Positions 5,945 to 6,259 of a stretch of DNA of 6,259 nucleotides are shown piece by piece. A program made the position numbers and the translations under genes. The notes below the pieces were generated by a model, which worked only from the letters and a program-made list of their open reading frames with translations, was not told the origin of the DNA and searched no databases. The first letter of the stretch is position 1, and each line of letters begins with the position of its first letter. Source of the stretch: Candidatus Aminicenantota bacterium (GTDB taxonomy: Bacteria; Acidobacteriota; Aminicenantia; Aminicenantales; Aminicenantaceae); NCBI GenBank assembly GCA_030620655.1, contig JAUXEH010000176.1, positions 1 through 6,259 on the forward strand. Reading direction: 5' to 3'.

Positions 5945-6259
5945 TTATTTCAGGCGGACAGTGTCGATCCAAAGCTCGAAGTCTCCCAGCTCGGCCGAGC
6001 CGCCGATGAAGATCCCCATGATGTCGACGCCTTCGACGGAGAATTCCTCGAACGGGAACATGAACTCCTTCCACTCCGGGCCGGCCTCGAAACTCACCAT
6101 GGCCGGCATGAAGCCAAGGCTCTGGGCGAATATCATGACTGAGTAGGTCTTGCCGTCCCCTCTGGCCCAGAAGCTTATGGACGACCAGGCGGAAAGGTTG
6201 GCGGGCTGCATCATGGCGGGCCCGGGGGAAAAGAACGCCCCCGCCCAGCGGTTCTGAGC
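5945..6259 (-). CDS. C-terminal CIA30-like (galactose-binding fold) domain, 5' end cut by window
   Basis: The frame is open from the window edge to TAA at 5945-5947 (104 residues visible). The first in-frame ATG at 6214 lies mid-domain, because plausible sequence (NRWAGAFFSPGPAMMQPA) precedes it, so the gene starts outside the window. The beta-rich pattern matches CIA30/carbohydrate-binding-like domains: LSAWSSISFWARGDGKTYSVMIF, then PEWKEFMFPFEEF, then GIFIGG and the closing FELWIDTVRL. Such domains sit at the C-terminus of secreted amidohydrolases and other envelope enzymes in Acidobacteria-like and Bacteroidetes-like bacteria, so the missing part may be an enzyme (inference). It could also be a free-standing CIA30 protein. 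Domain call is moderate; overall function is not decidable here. Confidence 0.72.
   Translation of the reverse strand, partial: AQNRWAGAFFSPGPAMMQPANLSAWSSISFWARGDGKTYSVMIFAQSLGFMPAMVSFEAGPEWKEFMFPFEEFSVEGVDIMGIFIGGSAELGDFELWIDTVRLK

Overview
The window is GC-rich, compact bacterial chromosome with six protein-coding genes, two of them cut by the window edges. No RNA gene, CRISPR array, insertion sequence or transposase was recognised. The gene set is a DUF1080 lipoprotein, a winged-helix/ferredoxin protein, a PadR regulator paired with a two-half MacB/FtsX permease carrying an N-terminal HAAS-like domain, a lone PilZ protein and a CIA30-like domain. This mix suits the Acidobacteriota/Aminicenantes or Desulfobacterota neighbourhood. 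The opening of the permease resembles what I remember of Aminicenantes proteins. The taxonomy is inference from family content, not from a marker gene.

Layout. Bases 1-629 (minus) hold the N-terminal part of a secreted lipoprotein with a DUF1080 (3-keto-disaccharide hydrolase) fold, with its own sigma70-type promoter at 654-681. Upstream on the same strand is a 425-residue Fe-S protein (755-2032, minus) with an N-terminal winged helix, two extra cysteine clusters and two [4Fe-4S] ferredoxin motifs. A 191-bp divergent intergenic region follows (2033-2223). It holds a promoter for the Fe-S gene, a 22-bp perfect inverted repeat that looks like a REP/MITE-type element, and a near-consensus promoter overlaid by three small palindromes that drives padR.

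The plus-strand pair is padR (2224-2562) and a large permease gene (2589-5321, possibly from GTG 2580). The short gap and shared promoter indicate an operon. PadR regulators and HAAS-domain membrane proteins are a known genetic pairing, so the inferred logic is a PadR-gated membrane system. No ABC ATPase gene is present in the window. A convergent single-domain PilZ gene (5335-5679, minus) starts only 13 bp after the permease stop. An AT-rich gap follows (5680-5944), with a 26-bp near-perfect palindrome in the PilZ leader. The window ends in the C-terminus of a minus-strand gene with a CIA30-like beta-sandwich domain (5945-6259).

Most notable for follow-up: the palindromes built into the padR promoter, the PadR/HAAS-permease pair without a local ATPase, the cysteine-rich winged-helix ferredoxin, the perfect inverted repeat at 2112-2159, and the palindrome in front of pilZ. 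All are readings by eye, and no database search was possible.
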